In this document: positions 34,010-42,002 of the stretch, in pieces
Numbering within the stretch: the stretch's first letter is position 1
Layout of the letters: each line of letters starts with the position of its first letter
Assembly: GCA_016703965.1 (NCBI GenBank)
Contig: JADJBB010000004.1
Coordinates: 434,001-498,000, forward strand
Length of the DNA stretch: 64,000 nt
Reading direction: 5' to 3'
Source of the DNA: Acidobacteriota bacterium
GTDB lineage: Bacteria > Acidobacteriota > Blastocatellia > Pyrinomonadales > Pyrinomonadaceae
The notes under the pieces: generated by a model
The model's input: only the letters and a program-made list of their open reading frames with translations
Told to the model about the DNA's origin: nothing
Databases searched by the model: none
Translations under genes and position numbers: made by a program

Positions 34010-37000
34010 TCACTCCTGCCCGACGAAATCAACGTCGGTCAAAGTGTCCTGAACTTGCAAGATTCGTGAAGTGAATCTATATCTTCTTGCCGAAACTCCG
34101 ACGGTATATGTTCCGCCAGCTTCGACATCAGCGAACTGATAGTAACCGAACGAACCGGTTGTAGCGGTTCTGCGGTTGCCCATCGAGTCGATGATCGTGA
34201 CCGTGGCGTTTCTCAATCCGCGGCCGTCCGGCGTCAGGACACGGCCTGAGACCTCGACTCCTGCGGCCGTTGATGGCAGCAGTTCGATTCCCCAGCCGCC
34301 CTTGACCTCACCATTGACGACCTCAGGTGCGTCCGGCCTTGCGACGCCGTTGTCATCGCGGATGTAGAGGTTCCACGTGCCGTTCGCCGTCGATCCGCCG
34401 AAGTTGCCGAACAATGTCTGTGCATTCGTTCTCGCAACCACGCATCCCGGTTCGACATACGGCCCAGCTGGTGCCGGTGCCGGGAAGTTCGAGACAGGCG
34501 TCTCGCACGTCGTCGGCTTGAAGATACCCGTTGCCAGCGGACCTGAGTCAGGCAGCACTGCGTTCGGGTAGTCGGCCAGCGTCAGTGTGACCGCTCCGGT
34601 TTCCGTGATCGCGACAGGTCCGCCGACATCGCCGACCAGAGCATATTTCGCTCCGTTCGGGCCAACCAGCAGCACGTCCAGATTATCCGGCTTCGTCGAG
34701 TAGAAGTCATACAGCGTCACTCTGATACGGAACGCATTCGTCGTTGCTCCCGAAACCACGATCGGCGACGGATACAGCCCTGCGGCCGTGCCCTGAATGA
34801 TCGAGATCGCCGCCGGGTTCTTGAACTGGTTCGCCGTGTCGTTGATCGTCAGTACCGCACTGTTCGAAGCTCCCGTCAGGGCACTCAGATTAGTGAGTGT
34901 CAGATTGACCGTCTCGTCCGTGTCCGCACTGATGTCGCCGCACAGCGGTATAGTAACCGTCTTGCTCGTCTCACCCGCTGCAAAGCTGACCGCCTGTGCC
35001 GTGTTCTGATAGTCAACACCCGTTGCACAGGTTGCCCCGCCAACTGCACGTCCACCCGAGGTCAGCGTGACCGTGGCGTTCGTTACGCCCGTCGTCACAC
35101 CCGTTCGGTTGACCGTGACGGTTGCTGACTGCGACTCGTCTTCCTTGTAGGTAGTCGAGCTGAACGCAACAAATGTCGTCGGCACCGGTGTTGGTGTCGG
35201 CGTCGCCGTTGGTGCTGGCGTCGGTGTTGGTGTTGGTCCACCACCGGCACACGTGAAGACCAGCGAGAAGCGGTTGACCGTACCAGTGTCGGCTGCCGCA
35301 TTATCGTTGACGTTCAACGTCCATGTTCCTACCGCACTCTGGCCGTCAAAAGCGGACAGCGGGTTATTCGGACTGAACGATCCAGTCGGGAAAGCTGCCG
35401 CCGAGCCAGCTGCATTACACTGGGCCTCGATCGATGGGAATCCGCCATCATCATCCAGGATGAGCTGGGCAAGGTTATTGTTATTACAGCCCGCCGCCGA
35501 TGCCGGCACTCCCGGACGATCGTAGAAGGTAACGGCAGTTCCGGTAGGTGACGTCAGTTTGAAGACAAGATCGCCAACCCACGAGTGAGTTACTCCCACT
35601 CCAGTATCACCGACCGTTGCACTCTGAGTTCCATCAAATCGGAAGTTCAGATCCGTTATCGTACATGCCGTTCCTACTGCGACAGGTATGTTTACACCCG
35701 CCGGCAGATTGTCCGGAATCGTTACTGACGGTCCTGTGTAACTTACAGTGGTTCCTGCACCCGGTGTCGGAGTAGGAGTTGGAACCGGCGTTGGTGTCGC
35801 AACCGGCGTTGGCGTTGGCGTTGGAACCACGCCGCCTGACGTTCCTACGACGTCGAACGGCAGATCCTGAACAATATCAGCTGCCGCTGCCGGAGCGCCC
35901 GTATCTGCCACATCGGTCCAAAGTCCTGTCGAAACCGTCTGCTGACGTGCGTTGTCGCCTGCCGCTCCACGGGCTCCGGCGATCGTTTTCGCCGGTGCAA
36001 AGTGCGCTGCCGCACCTGTGACCGTAGTTGCCCAGTCGATCCAGTAAGTACCGGCTGGAAGGACAGCGTTTACGTTCAACGTATTACGCCAGATCTTTCG
36101 AGTCGTTCCAGGAGCGGAACCCGGTGCCGGAACTACCGAATTGAATAACCTGAAGTACGTTGTATCGACGGATGATGCAAGTCGATTGGTCGTCGTGTCA
36201 CCAAAGACAACCGTCGCACCGGCATCTCCCGGCCTTCCATTCCATATTTGCAGAGTTCCTGCGGTAAATGGCGATGGAGTAGCTGCCGAGCCCGTCAGAT
36301 ATCCGTAAACCGCTATCGTGGAGATCGTACATGGCTGTGCGATCGTAAAGTTATCCGCCAGACGGAAGGTTCCCTGCGTTGATGTGAACCCAGCGCTGCC
36401 GTTACCTTCCGTAGTTACTCCGGTATTGTGCTGGAGTTCGCTGAAGAAGAAACCTGCCGGAGCTGCGACACCACTTTCGGAGGTGGCTCGCGGAAGCAAT
36501 CCGCCATTCGAGAAGGTACATGCTCCAGGGGTCGGCGTTGGCGCCGGCGTTGGCGTCGGGGTCGGTACAACCGTTGGTGTCGGTGTTGGAGCAACAGCGC
36601 CGCAACACGATCTCGAGCTAACTGTAACGGTATCGACTCGCCATCCGGTTCCGGAGACACTGGAATCGGACGCCATACGGAAACGAAGTCGGATGGGCTG
36701 TCCGGCGGCCGCGGCTGGAAGATTAACGGTTGTCGTAACAAACGCCGCTTGTGTTCCAGTCCATGCCTGCCTTCCGGCGATCGGGCTAGCGAAAGAGGCA
36801 CTTATCGGCCCTGTATAGCCGCCTGCCACAAAGCTGCCGCCCGCCGCTAGGATATCTGCAAAAGCACCACCGTTGATCGAGATCTCAAGTACACCGCCAT
36901 CAAATCCACTTTCAAGCGTCCACGCATGGCGGAACGAAAGCTGCGAACCTGCAGCTGCGGTTAATGAAGGTGTATCGAGAACCTTGTCAGTAACGGATGC

Positions 37001-39598
37001 CGGATCATCGACAAATGCGACATTGGGAGCCGTGTGATTTGACCCCGTCGCGGTCACCCAGAGAGCGCCTGCTCCAGTCACATTGGTCGCAACCCAATCA
37101 GCCGGCAACGCCGGGACGGTCACAGAATCAAAATTCTGTGACAATGCTGACGATACAGCTCCGGTCGGTATTGTGTAGACGACATTTCCAAGACTGGATG
37201 CTCCATCCTGATGGGCGACAGTTGCAGTAATATTCGTACCGCATGAAAGGGACGGACTCGCGGTAAAAGTATAGTTCCTTGAGACAGCAGCCCCACCAGA
37301 CGTGACAACGCCGTAGTTTTGTGCCGCACTCGGGGTCAAAACACCACCTGAAGCTGCGAGCGTTCCAACGTCGTTAACGGTGTTAGCTCCGCCTGTATTT
37401 AGAACCGGCAGCGAAACTGTAACAGTCTCACCCGGATCTACAGCTCCGTTAGCTGGAAGGCAGCTTTCAGAAACGATAGTCACGGTTCCTGGCGCCAGGA
37501 CCGGAACTCCAGCTAGACAAAGGTTTACGTTTGTCGTCGCACCGCCCGCCACAACTACGCTGTTGTTGCTGGCTACGCTGAATCCACCCGATTTTGTTGC
37601 AGAAGCACTCGTGGTTCCGGGCGGGACGTTAATAATCGTGTATTGACCGCTTGCATTGGTCGTTGCAAGGAAGCCTCCCGCCAATGTGACAACAGCATTT
37701 GCGAGCGGTAACCCGCTGGCGCAGCTCGTGATCGTACCACTAACAGTACCGCGAGACGGTGCCGTACACGTCGGGAATTTGATGTTGCCAAGAACACGGG
37801 TGTTCCAAAGGAATGCATTGCCATTGTTGGCAGCTGAGCGATATTCCTGCGTGTACCAGAACGAACATTCGTCCGTCGGGTCAACGCTCATCGCACTATA
37901 ATCGCCCCATCTGCTTCCAGCACCTGCCTGAAATCCGGTTCCGAGGAATCCATCAACCTGTGCCTGGAATGTGTTTGCCGGATCGGATGCCTGGCGCCCT
38001 GCGTACTTAAGGCTCGGGAAATCGGTAGCGACCGCCGAACCTGACGTGCTGTAGCCTAGCAGGATGTTTCCATCCTTATCCTGAGCAACGCTGCCCATCC
38101 AGGAGTTTGTTCCACCTGCCGGAGTGGCCGGGTTCGTCGCCTGGGTTCCCTGATTAGCAACGCTAAAGGCTCCATTTGCTCCTGCCCGGCGAATTTCGGC
38201 CCAGCGAATGCCTGCCTGGTAGGTCGCTGCCGACGCCGGTGTTGCTCCACCCACGTTTACAGTGAAGTTCATGACCCATGAATTCACCGGGCTGGCAACC
38301 GTACCAAGGTTGCGGTATGCAACCCGGAACATCAGGCGGTCAGCGATCGAATCGAGATTTGTTGCTGTACCCGGTTGTTCAACATCCGTTCGCCCCGTTG
38401 GCTGGCGAGCATCAAATGCGGCGAAGCCGAGATCGGGAGTAACCTGGGTAAAGGTTGATGATGCCGGCGTAGTAAAGTTAGGTTTGAACTCGAATATACG
38501 CAAGCCGTCGGCCGCATCGCCGAATTCGTCAGCGGTATATTCCATTATAAGGTTGCCCATTCCCGCTGGCGGTGTAATAGTTCCATCCAGGTCGGTTGGA
38601 AGCTGGCCACCGCAAGTGGGACAGATCGAGCCAAACTGATCGAAATAGACATACGACGCAGTCGGGTCACCCTGGAGCATCTTAACGCGGTCATAGGCAA
38701 ACGCTCCGGCACCAAGGAAAGCGGTTCCAGCCTGGTTAAACTGGTTCACCGTCATGTAATAAGCATCCGGCCAGACACCTACGTGCGGATAATCAAAGAA
38801 TGACCCGCTGGGATTGACGAAATCATAGACGTAATAAGAACCTGTTGGATCTGGCGTCGTAGAAACGGCAAACATCTGGTGTCCAGGAACCGGTCCAGGG
38901 CAAAACTGAGAAAGTATCCAGCGATTAGCGAGTGGATCATAGTTGACGATCGGATCGCCGTCGTCCATGTTGACGCACGGGCCGCCCACGACATTGGTAA
39001 TACTGCTTAGAAGGAATGGAGCTGAGGCAGGTGTGCCGTTCTTATTAAATATACGAACAAGGGTGTTCGTCATCTGCACATAATGATTAGGGCCAACGTC
39101 GCCGACAGTGTCCGGCGGGGCGAAGGTCGTCCCAAAAGTCGTCTGGTTATCCTGGCTGCTCAAGCCCTCGAAGCTCACTCCCGGCGTCGGTAAAACGCTC
39201 GGCTGAGCAGGAGCATCCGGCAGGGCTTCATCTCGGAATGCATAGTTACTTCCCGCAACTCCGGCTCCCGGCACAATATTCTTGATCGTCTTCGCGTTGA
39301 ACGGATTCTTGATCTTATCTTCCTGCTTTGCCCGTCGAGCCGCCGCTCTTGCCGCCCGTTCAGGATCAAGCTCCCAGTTTGGATCGGCCATTTCGGGCAG
39401 ATCGCGGACTGCCTGCGAAATACCAAAAGCAACAGCCTGGCTGGCAACAGGTGCCTGCCCGCTCTGTACCACATCGTTAGTATCCGCTTTTTGGGAAGAA
39501 GCTTTCTCTGAATATCGCAGAAAAACACCTACTGCTAAACACAATACGAATAAAGACAGAAGGACTCGAAACCCACCGCCGGACAATTGTTTCCTCAT
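34010..39598 (-). CDS. Giant modular secreted surface protein (1862 residues)
   Basis: Signal/anchor segment at about 12-30. A long N-terminal domain follows (about 140-600), beginning near FAPPDTVGDVGPNHYVQM, with a pattern seen in acidobacterial secreted proteins. A carboxypeptidase-regulatory-like domain lies at about 613-690. A choice-of-anchor-like jelly roll (about 819-1000) is separated from the next parts by Pro-Thr linkers. A second jelly roll lies at about 1030-1270 and a proprotein-convertase P-domain at about 1286-1453. After another Pro-Thr linker comes a Calx-beta domain (about 1476-1594), then a P-domain-like module (1598-1776). It ends in a short carboxypeptidase-regulatory domain (about 1777-1862). 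No catalytic motif is visible. The likely role is adhesion or matrix. The last 390 residues closely match the gene at 42003. Confidence 0.85.
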   Translation of the reverse strand: MRKQLSGGGFRVLLSLFVLCLAVGVFLRYSEKASSQKADTNDVVQSGQAPVASQAVAFGISQAVRDLPEMADPNWELDPERAARAAARRAKQEDKIKNPFNAKTIKNIVPGAGVAGSNYAFRDEALPDAPAQPSVLPTPGVSFEGLSSQDNQTTFGTTFAPPDTVGDVGPNHYVQMTNTLVRIFNKNGTPASAPFLLSSITNVVGGPCVNMDDGDPIVNYDPLANRWILSQFCPGPVPGHQMFAVSTTPDPTGSYYVYDFVNPSGSFFDYPHVGVWPDAYYMTVNQFNQAGTAFLGAGAFAYDRVKMLQGDPTASYVYFDQFGSICPTCGGQLPTDLDGTITPPAGMGNLIMEYTADEFGDAADGLRIFEFKPNFTTPASSTFTQVTPDLGFAAFDARQPTGRTDVEQPGTATNLDSIADRLMFRVAYRNLGTVASPVNSWVMNFTVNVGGATPASAATYQAGIRWAEIRRAGANGAFSVANQGTQATNPATPAGGTNSWMGSVAQDKDGNILLGYSTSGSAVATDFPSLKYAGRQASDPANTFQAQVDGFLGTGFQAGAGSRWGDYSAMSVDPTDECSFWYTQEYRSAANNGNAFLWNTRVLGNIKFPTCTAPSRGTVSGTITSCASGLPLANAVVTLAGGFLATTNASGQYTIINVPPGTTSASATKSGGFSVASNNSVVVAGGATTNVNLCLAGVPVLAPGTVTIVSESCLPANGAVDPGETVTVSLPVLNTGGANTVNDVGTLAASGGVLTPSAAQNYGVVTSGGAAVSRNYTFTASPSLSCGTNITATVAHQDGASSLGNVVYTIPTGAVSSALSQNFDSVTVPALPADWVATNVTGAGALWVTATGSNHTAPNVAFVDDPASVTDKVLDTPSLTAAAGSQLSFRHAWTLESGFDGGVLEISINGGAFADILAAGGSFVAGGYTGPISASFASPIAGRQAWTGTQAAFVTTTVNLPAAAAGQPIRLRFRMASDSSVSGTGWRVDTVTVSSRSCCGAVAPTPTPTVVPTPTPTPAPTPTPGACTFSNGGLLPRATSESGVAAPAGFFFSELQHNTGVTTEGNGSAGFTSTQGTFRLADNFTIAQPCTISTIAVYGYLTGSAATPSPFTAGTLQIWNGRPGDAGATVVFGDTTTNRLASSVDTTYFRLFNSVVPAPGSAPGTTRKIWRNTLNVNAVLPAGTYWIDWATTVTGAAAHFAPAKTIAGARGAAGDNARQQTVSTGLWTDVADTGAPAAAADIVQDLPFDVVGTSGGVVPTPTPTPVATPTPVPTPTPTPGAGTTVSYTGPSVTIPDNLPAGVNIPVAVGTACTITDLNFRFDGTQSATVGDTGVGVTHSWVGDLVFKLTSPTGTAVTFYDRPGVPASAAGCNNNNLAQLILDDDGGFPSIEAQCNAAGSAAAFPTGSFSPNNPLSAFDGQSAVGTWTLNVNDNAAADTGTVNRFSLVFTCAGGGPTPTPTPAPTATPTPTPVPTTFVAFSSTTYKEDESQSATVTVNRTGVTTGVTNATVTLTSGGRAVGGATCATGVDYQNTAQAVSFAAGETSKTVTIPLCGDISADTDETVNLTLTNLSALTGASNSAVLTINDTANQFKNPAAISIIQGTAAGLYPSPIVVSGATTNAFRIRVTLYDFYSTKPDNLDVLLVGPNGAKYALVGDVGGPVAITETGAVTLTLADYPNAVLPDSGPLATGIFKPTTCETPVSNFPAPAPAGPYVEPGCVVARTNAQTLFGNFGGSTANGTWNLYIRDDNGVARPDAPEVVNGEVKGGWGIELLPSTAAGVEVSGRVLTPDGRGLRNATVTIIDSMGNRRTATTGSFGYYQFADVEAGGTYTVGVSARRYRFTSRILQVQDTLTDVDFVGQE

Positions 39599-39942
39599 TA
39601 CCGATCTCCTTTAAATTAGTTGCCGGGTATAGTGCTTTGCAGAACAACCCATTGATGCTAAAACGCCGCTGGTCTATTTCGCCGCGACATCGAATTAATA
39701 CCGATCCGACAAATCCCGATCGCTTCGCCGATATTCCGGGGGCTACTATCAGCCGCCGTACTCAGAAATACAACGAGAAATTGCAGAAAGCCTCAAAAAG
39801 AATCGTAAATTGTCGTTCGAAATAGTTGATTAAAACTAATTCAGCATCCGGGAAATGTCAAGATTGATTATAGTATTTTAAAAAGGCCTGGCAGAAAGAT
39901 CTGGTTTTACGGGTATTTCGATAGGTTTGCGGTCAAGGCTTG
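39599..39942. other. 344-nt region upstream of the giant surface-protein gene
   Basis: It holds a ribosome site (AAAGGAG) for the giant gene, then a leader of about 225 nt, then the promoter listed at 39833. No ORF or known riboswitch was recognised in the leader. Confidence 0.6.
39833..39861 (-). promoter_or_regulatory. Sigma-70 promoter for the giant surface-protein gene
   Basis: On the minus strand AATCTTGACA (perfect TTGACA) is followed after 17 nt by TAGTTT. The predicted transcript start is about 230 nt upstream of the ATG, giving a long leader. Confidence 0.6.
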
Positions 39943-40365
39943 CTATTGCTTAAGCCAAACCTGCCGCGATTTCTTTTTTGTGGTCGGGCGACCAGAAGGC
40001 TTCTGTTTCGAGGCGCTTTTCTCGGGAAGTGAACCGGCCTGGATCGGCCTTTTTACCTTCTTGATCGGAATGGTATTTTGGGGATTTATCTCGTGAGGGG
40101 GCTGCTTTGCCTTTAGTGTCGCCGGTGGAATCTCCCGAACCGGCACCGATACTCCGGACGAAGCCGCTTGACCCGAAACGGGCCCGGTTCCGGCTGCAGT
40201 CTTCGATCGGTTCTCGCTCATGGTCTTTATTTCAGGAGTTGGTGTCGGAGTAGCAACGCTCGTAGGGGCATCTACCCGGACGGAGGAGCGACCATTTCCG
40301 CACACCGCTAAAGTGACCGCTAAAATTGTTACGATCAGAAATGTCCGAGGCGTTTGTTTATTCAT
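39943..40365 (-). CDS. Small lipoprotein, last gene of the BlaI/M56 operon
   Basis: This 140-residue protein has a signal peptide and lipobox-like stretch (ILAVTLAVCGNG, Cys at about 21). A low-complexity Pro/Thr/Ser/Lys region follows with no fold that I recognise. The C-terminus is strongly basic. The ATG at 40365 is preferred over an upstream one at 40428 because the signal peptide starts there. The gene is 68 nt after the M56 gene and probably belongs to the same operon. It may be the regulated target. Confidence 0.55.
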   Translation of the reverse strand: MNKQTPRTFLIVTILAVTLAVCGNGRSSVRVDAPTSVATPTPTPEIKTMSENRSKTAAGTGPVSGQAASSGVSVPVREIPPATLKAKQPPHEINPQNTIPIKKVKRPIQAGSLPEKSASKQKPSGRPTTKKKSRQVWLKQ

Positions 40366-40433
40366 AGCGGACTCCCCGATGATGAGATGAAATGCCGGTA
40401 AGAACAGGTTGCTGAGCTTCCCCGGCAATGCCG

Positions 40434-41423
40434 CTATTGGATCATCCAGACAAAATGCTCGATCGCCTCGTGCGTTGTAAGAAGCAGTCGCTGGTCAGCT
40501 AAATGAAGTAATAGCAAACCGGTCAATGCCGCCGGCCAAAGCCACGAAGTAGAAAAGAGCCTTTTCTTCATCGGCTTTCCACTTTCATCAGCAAATTTTA
40601 CTAATCGATGAACCCGCTCGGTTACATCCACACAATGAGCGTCAAAGAGGTACGAGCCGGCAAAAGTAATTCGAGTACGCCGGTGCGGTGCAATTCTTGC
40701 AAGCTTAACCAAAGCCGATGCAAGGTCAAGGGCAACGTGTGGTTTGCTGTACGCGGCGCATTCATCCGCGGCCGATTCCACATTTTCTGCCCAGGCACGA
40801 TCAAGGTTCTTTCCAAACGGAACAATTACGAGATCCCTGCAGATCTGCAAGATCGTACGCTTAAGGTTGTCATGTGATCTCAAGTGCGCTTTTTCATGAG
40901 CGAGGGCCGCGTTTAGCTCGTTGGGCTCTAACGTTTCCAAAACCTGTGTGGCAACAAACATGCGAGGCCGCAAAATACCAATGACTGCCATGACCGGAAA
41001 CGGATGGACTATCTTGAATACCGGAACATCGATACCGTCGATCTCGATTCGCAATGCACCATCCTGCCAGCTTGAGGCAACTTGTCTGGTTACATGCCAT
41101 GTCCGGAGAACACGAAGAGCAGCAAGAATGAAGGCTATAGCGGATGCGATCGCCATTAATGCCAGTTTCCCACTAACGACCTCTCCGGAATTCTCAGGCT
41201 CATGAAGAAGGTAGGCCGGAACTACGAATGCGAGAACAAAGACAAGCGCTCCCGCTATGGGCCCGACTCGTAATCCGAAAATAATATGTGCACGGGTACT
41301 GGCAGAAACGCCTTTTATCAGGCCGGAAAATAGGCTCCAGATCGCAGAGGCAAGAACCGCCGCCCCCATGTTAACTATTAACAGGAACGCAAGCGTGAGA
41401 GAGATGCCGAGCAGGAAGTACAC
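40434..41423 (-). CDS. M56-family membrane metallopeptidase, BlaR1/MecR1-like without a sensor domain
   Basis: This 329-residue protein has four or so membrane segments and the zinc motif HEKAHLRSHD (H-E-x2-H) at about residue 175. BlaR1 and MecR1 carry the same peptidase in the cytoplasmic loop, which triggers cleavage of the BlaI repressor, plus a large outside penicillin-sensing domain. Here the protein ends soon after the last membrane helix, so the beta-lactam sensor is missing. The signal is therefore unlikely to be a beta-lactam through this protein. The start lies 4 nt after the BlaI gene stop. Confidence 0.85.
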   Translation of the reverse strand: MYFLLGISLTLAFLLIVNMGAAVLASAIWSLFSGLIKGVSASTRAHIIFGLRVGPIAGALVFVLAFVVPAYLLHEPENSGEVVSGKLALMAIASAIAFILAALRVLRTWHVTRQVASSWQDGALRIEIDGIDVPVFKIVHPFPVMAVIGILRPRMFVATQVLETLEPNELNAALAHEKAHLRSHDNLKRTILQICRDLVIVPFGKNLDRAWAENVESAADECAAYSKPHVALDLASALVKLARIAPHRRTRITFAGSYLFDAHCVDVTERVHRLVKFADESGKPMKKRLFSTSWLWPAALTGLLLLHLADQRLLLTTHEAIEHFVWMIQ

Positions 41424-41427
41424 TCCC

Positions 41428-41871
41428 CTATTCCTCCTTACCGAGTTCCATCCTTTTTTCCTTTACGAGCCGCTCAAGCTCATCTAGAAGGAGCATGTCC
41501 CGTTCGCTGACAGAGTCGACTATACAGGCAAGTACAGGCTCAACTTTACCCGCACTTGTCTCAAAAAGACGGCCGATTATGTCCTCCGCCATTCCGCGTT
41601 CTAATTCTTCAACGGTATGTTTAGCTGTGTATAAGAAAGCACGTCCATCTTTACGGCGGTCAAGGAGGCCTTTTTTGTAGAGACGGTCGAGTGTCGTCAT
41701 TACAGTCGTATACGCATAAGCGTCATGCATAGCATGATTGACGGACGTCACATTCGATTCACCTAGCCGGCGCACCTCGATCATCACCCGACGCTCAAGG
41801 TCACCCAGCGAATCAAGAACAACATCAGAAAGGCGCTGATTACCGCGAAGCCTGAATTTTGCAGAGAGCAT
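41428..41871 (-). CDS. BlaI/MecI/CopY-family repressor
   Basis: This 147-residue winged-helix regulator has the BlaI layout: LGDLERRVMIEVRRLGE, then VNHAMHDAYAYTTVMTTLDRL (recognition helix and wing), KGLLDRRKDGRAFLYTA, and a C-terminal dimer helix. In the family the repressor binds a TACA-type palindrome and is removed after its partner M56 peptidase acts. An extra 22 residues precede the normal start; no other start codon is available inside them. The promoter places transcription start almost on this ATG, so the mRNA may be leaderless. Confidence 0.9.
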   Translation of the reverse strand: MLSAKFRLRGNQRLSDVVLDSLGDLERRVMIEVRRLGESNVTSVNHAMHDAYAYTTVMTTLDRLYKKGLLDRRKDGRAFLYTAKHTVEELERGMAEDIIGRLFETSAGKVEPVLACIVDSVSERDMLLLDELERLVKEKRMELGKEE

Positions 41872-41878
41872 GCCTGTT

Positions 41879-41906
41879 AGTATAAAAAAATCCTCGCCAC
41901 TGTCAA
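41879..41906 (-). promoter_or_regulatory. Strong sigma-70 promoter for the BlaI operon
   Basis: On the minus strand AATCTTGACA and TATACT are separated by 16 nt. The -10 ends 7 nt before the ATG, so transcription should start at or next to the start codon. Confidence 0.72.
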
Positions 41907-41942
41907 GATTACCTTTCGACGATCCAAACTAATTTGCAAGAA

Positions 41943-41972
41943 AAATGGGGCAGCCCTAAAGCCGCCCCATTT
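41943..41972 (-). terminator. Rho-independent terminator after the 940-residue surface protein gene
   Basis: The 9-bp stem AAATGGGGC / GCCCCATTT is followed on the minus strand by TTCTTGC. It lies 31 nt past the stop. Confidence 0.8.
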
Positions 41973-42002
41973 ATTAGTGTTCAATTTTAATACCCAAGAA
42001 AG

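Noticed and set aside
39599..39832. Possible riboswitch in the leader of the giant surface-protein gene
   Set aside because: I compared the leader with the cyclic di-GMP type and found no core motif. It also shares no clear block with the leader of the paralogue.
41872..41940. BlaI operator of the TACA-N-TGTA type
   Set aside because: No convincing dyad of that type was found near the BlaI promoter.
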